From Streptomyces ortus (GTDB lineage Bacteria; Actinomycetota; Actinomycetes; Streptomycetales; Streptomycetaceae): a DNA stretch of 64,000 bases. The first letter of the stretch is position 1. Each line of letters starts with the position of its first letter. The stretch is taken from positions 4,556,118-4,620,117 of the forward strand of contig NZ_JAIFZO010000002.1 in the NCBI RefSeq assembly GCF_026341275.1, given 5' to 3'. Below are positions 62,926 through 64,000 of the stretch, in pieces. A program made the translations under genes and the position numbers. The notes beneath the pieces are model-generated. The model did not search any database and was not told the DNA's origin. It saw nothing but the letters and a program-made list of their open reading frames with translations.

Positions 62926-63918
62926 TCACTCCGGGGGCCCCTCCTGCTTCAGGATGCCCGACATGGCGATCAGGTAGCCCAGCTGCGCACGGCTTCCGCT
63001 GCCCAGCGCGGTGGCCAGCTTCGCTATGTGCGCGCGGCACGTCCGTACGTTCATGCCGAGGCGGCGGGCGATGGCCTCGTCGACGTGGCCCTCCACCAGG
63101 AGTTTGGCGATCGAGTGCTGGATGTTGGTGATGCCGTCCGGGGAGGTTTCGTACGGCGCGCCGGCGGTCAGCGGGACGGCTCGGCCCCAGACGAACTCGA
63201 AGACCTTGATCAGGTAGCGGACGAGACCGGGGTGCCGCAGTTCCAGGGCGACCTGCTGGTCGTCGCGAGTGGGGATGAAGGCGACCGTCTCGTCACAGAC
63301 GATGAGGCGTTCCACCAGCTCGTCGATGGTCCGGTACTCGACCTTGCCCTCCGCGAGCTGCGCCACGTAGGCCAGCCGCTCGGGGTTGTAACGAGCCGTG
63401 TGCTGATACAGCGTCCGTATGCGCACACCACGTTCGATCATCGGTTTGTCGCGCTCCAGCCCCTGCAGCAGGCTGCGCTCCGAACCGCGGTCGCTCGGCT
63501 GGATCGTGAGCATCTCGGTCTGGCACTGGGACGTGGCCAGGTTGAGCGCCGCGTTGATACGGTCGCCGCCTTCCAGGACCGTGATCGAGTTGCTGTTCGT
63601 CGTCTCCTGGACCCGCAGGGCCATGAATGGCTCGAATGCATCGGCCAGCTGCATCGAGAGGCGCCTGCGGTCGGAGATCTCCCGCTCGATGGGGTCAAGT
63701 CGTTGCGCCAGCACGACCGACGGCGGTACGGGGCGCAGCCACTCCGCGTCGTCGGGGTCGGGGTGAAGCAGCGCGAACTCCATCAAACAGGGAGCCGCCT
63801 CCACGTCCGTGCGGGCGATGCGACCCACTCGTAGAGCGTCTGCGTAAAGACGTCCACCTTCCTCACACAGTTCGGCCACCGAATGGGGATGTGTCGCTTT
63901 TGTTTTATTTATTGTCAA
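62926..63918 (-). CDS. LuxR-type regulator with TrmB/PLD-like sensor region (paralogue B)
   Basis: 330 residues, clearly related to paralogue A: ALRVGRIARTDVEAAPCLME, FALLHPDPDDAEWLRPVPPS, VRIRTLYQHTARYNPERLAY, LIVCDETVAFIPTRDDQQVA, LELRHPGLVRYLIKVFEFVW and the helix-turn-helix NVRTCRAHIAKLATALGSGS. The TTG start at 63918 has GGTGGAG just upstream; the first codons are AT-rich. Convergent to A with 57 bp between stops. The 82 bases beyond the start to the window end show no gene. Confidence 0.82.
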   Translation of the reverse strand: MTINKTKATHPHSVAELCEEGGRLYADALRVGRIARTDVEAAPCLMEFALLHPDPDDAEWLRPVPPSVVLAQRLDPIEREISDRRRLSMQLADAFEPFMALRVQETTNSNSITVLEGGDRINAALNLATSQCQTEMLTIQPSDRGSERSLLQGLERDKPMIERGVRIRTLYQHTARYNPERLAYVAQLAEGKVEYRTIDELVERLIVCDETVAFIPTRDDQQVALELRHPGLVRYLIKVFEFVWGRAVPLTAGAPYETSPDGITNIQHSIAKLLVEGHVDEAIARRLGMNVRTCRAHIAKLATALGSGSRAQLGYLIAMSGILKQEGPPE

Positions 63919-64000
63919 ATCTCCACCCCCCAGGGTCCTGAACGTGCAGGAACATGATGCATCGATTATGTGGTCACGACGTGCCCGAATGAGCCATCGT

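Overview
The window is a piece of a Streptomyces chromosome. The evidence is very high GC, frequent GTG/TTG starts, 4-nt ATGA/GTGA gene overlaps, DUF397/XRE modules, a DUF6243 gene, the dnaK-grpE-dnaJ-hspR operon behind a HAIR operator, and a Streptomyces-type cytosolic contractile injection system (CIS). The species cannot be named from sequence alone.

Layout. (1) 70-6363: a small integrated element bounded by a perfect 48-bp direct repeat, the 3' part of a tRNA-Gly gene. It carries an S1-like protein, a GNAT-like protein, a DUF262 + HEPN gene pair that looks like a phage-defence module, a 630-nt structured non-coding stretch, a two-TM protein and a tyrosine integrase whose N-terminus looks eroded. 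Parts of it are clearly poorer in GC than the rest. (2) 6.4-16.7 kb: core and accessory genes: dCTP deaminase, a phosphoribosyltransferase, an AraC/GyrI regulator, a sulfite-oxidase-like enzyme, a Yip1-like membrane protein, two FG-GAP proteins, and an XRE/DUF397/ATPase module around a perfect 72-bp palindrome. (3) 16.9-39.9 kb: the CIS locus. A leftward structural operon runs sheath, tube, two small tail-assembly-like genes, a giant repeat protein (reading frame disrupted), second tube-like protein, LysM baseplate protein, VgrG-like spike, gp25, baseplate J, tail protein I and a zinc-ribbon/TM/discoidin-like membrane protein. Rightward genes encode a DUF4157-aspzincin metallopeptidase (probable cargo) and two twin membrane proteins with nearly identical N-termini and different C-terminal domains. 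A leftward DUF4255 cap gene and AAA+ ATPase gene follow, with a LuxR-type regulator at the edge. (4) 40-46 kb: a large LuxR-family ATPase regulator, an acetyltransferase and a membrane iron-sulfur oxidoreductase. (5) 46.4-50.7 kb: the DnaK chaperone operon. (6) 50.8-64 kb: MarR/amidohydrolase, methyltransferase, a second XRE/DUF397/ATPase module, Uma2 nuclease, small zinc and coiled-coil proteins, a sugar-binding lipoprotein without visible transporter partners, and two convergent paralogous LuxR regulators.

How the genes work together. The CIS genes can be read as one machine: a sheath-tube syringe, a spike and baseplate, a cap and ATPase, a peptidase cargo, and three candidate membrane anchors. 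Anchors would matter because Streptomyces CIS particles are cytosolic. The most original parts of the window are the twin anchor-like proteins, the aspzincin cargo, the DUF262-HEPN island and two large palindromic DNA structures. Sequence reading alone was used; family names come from motif recognition and no search was run.
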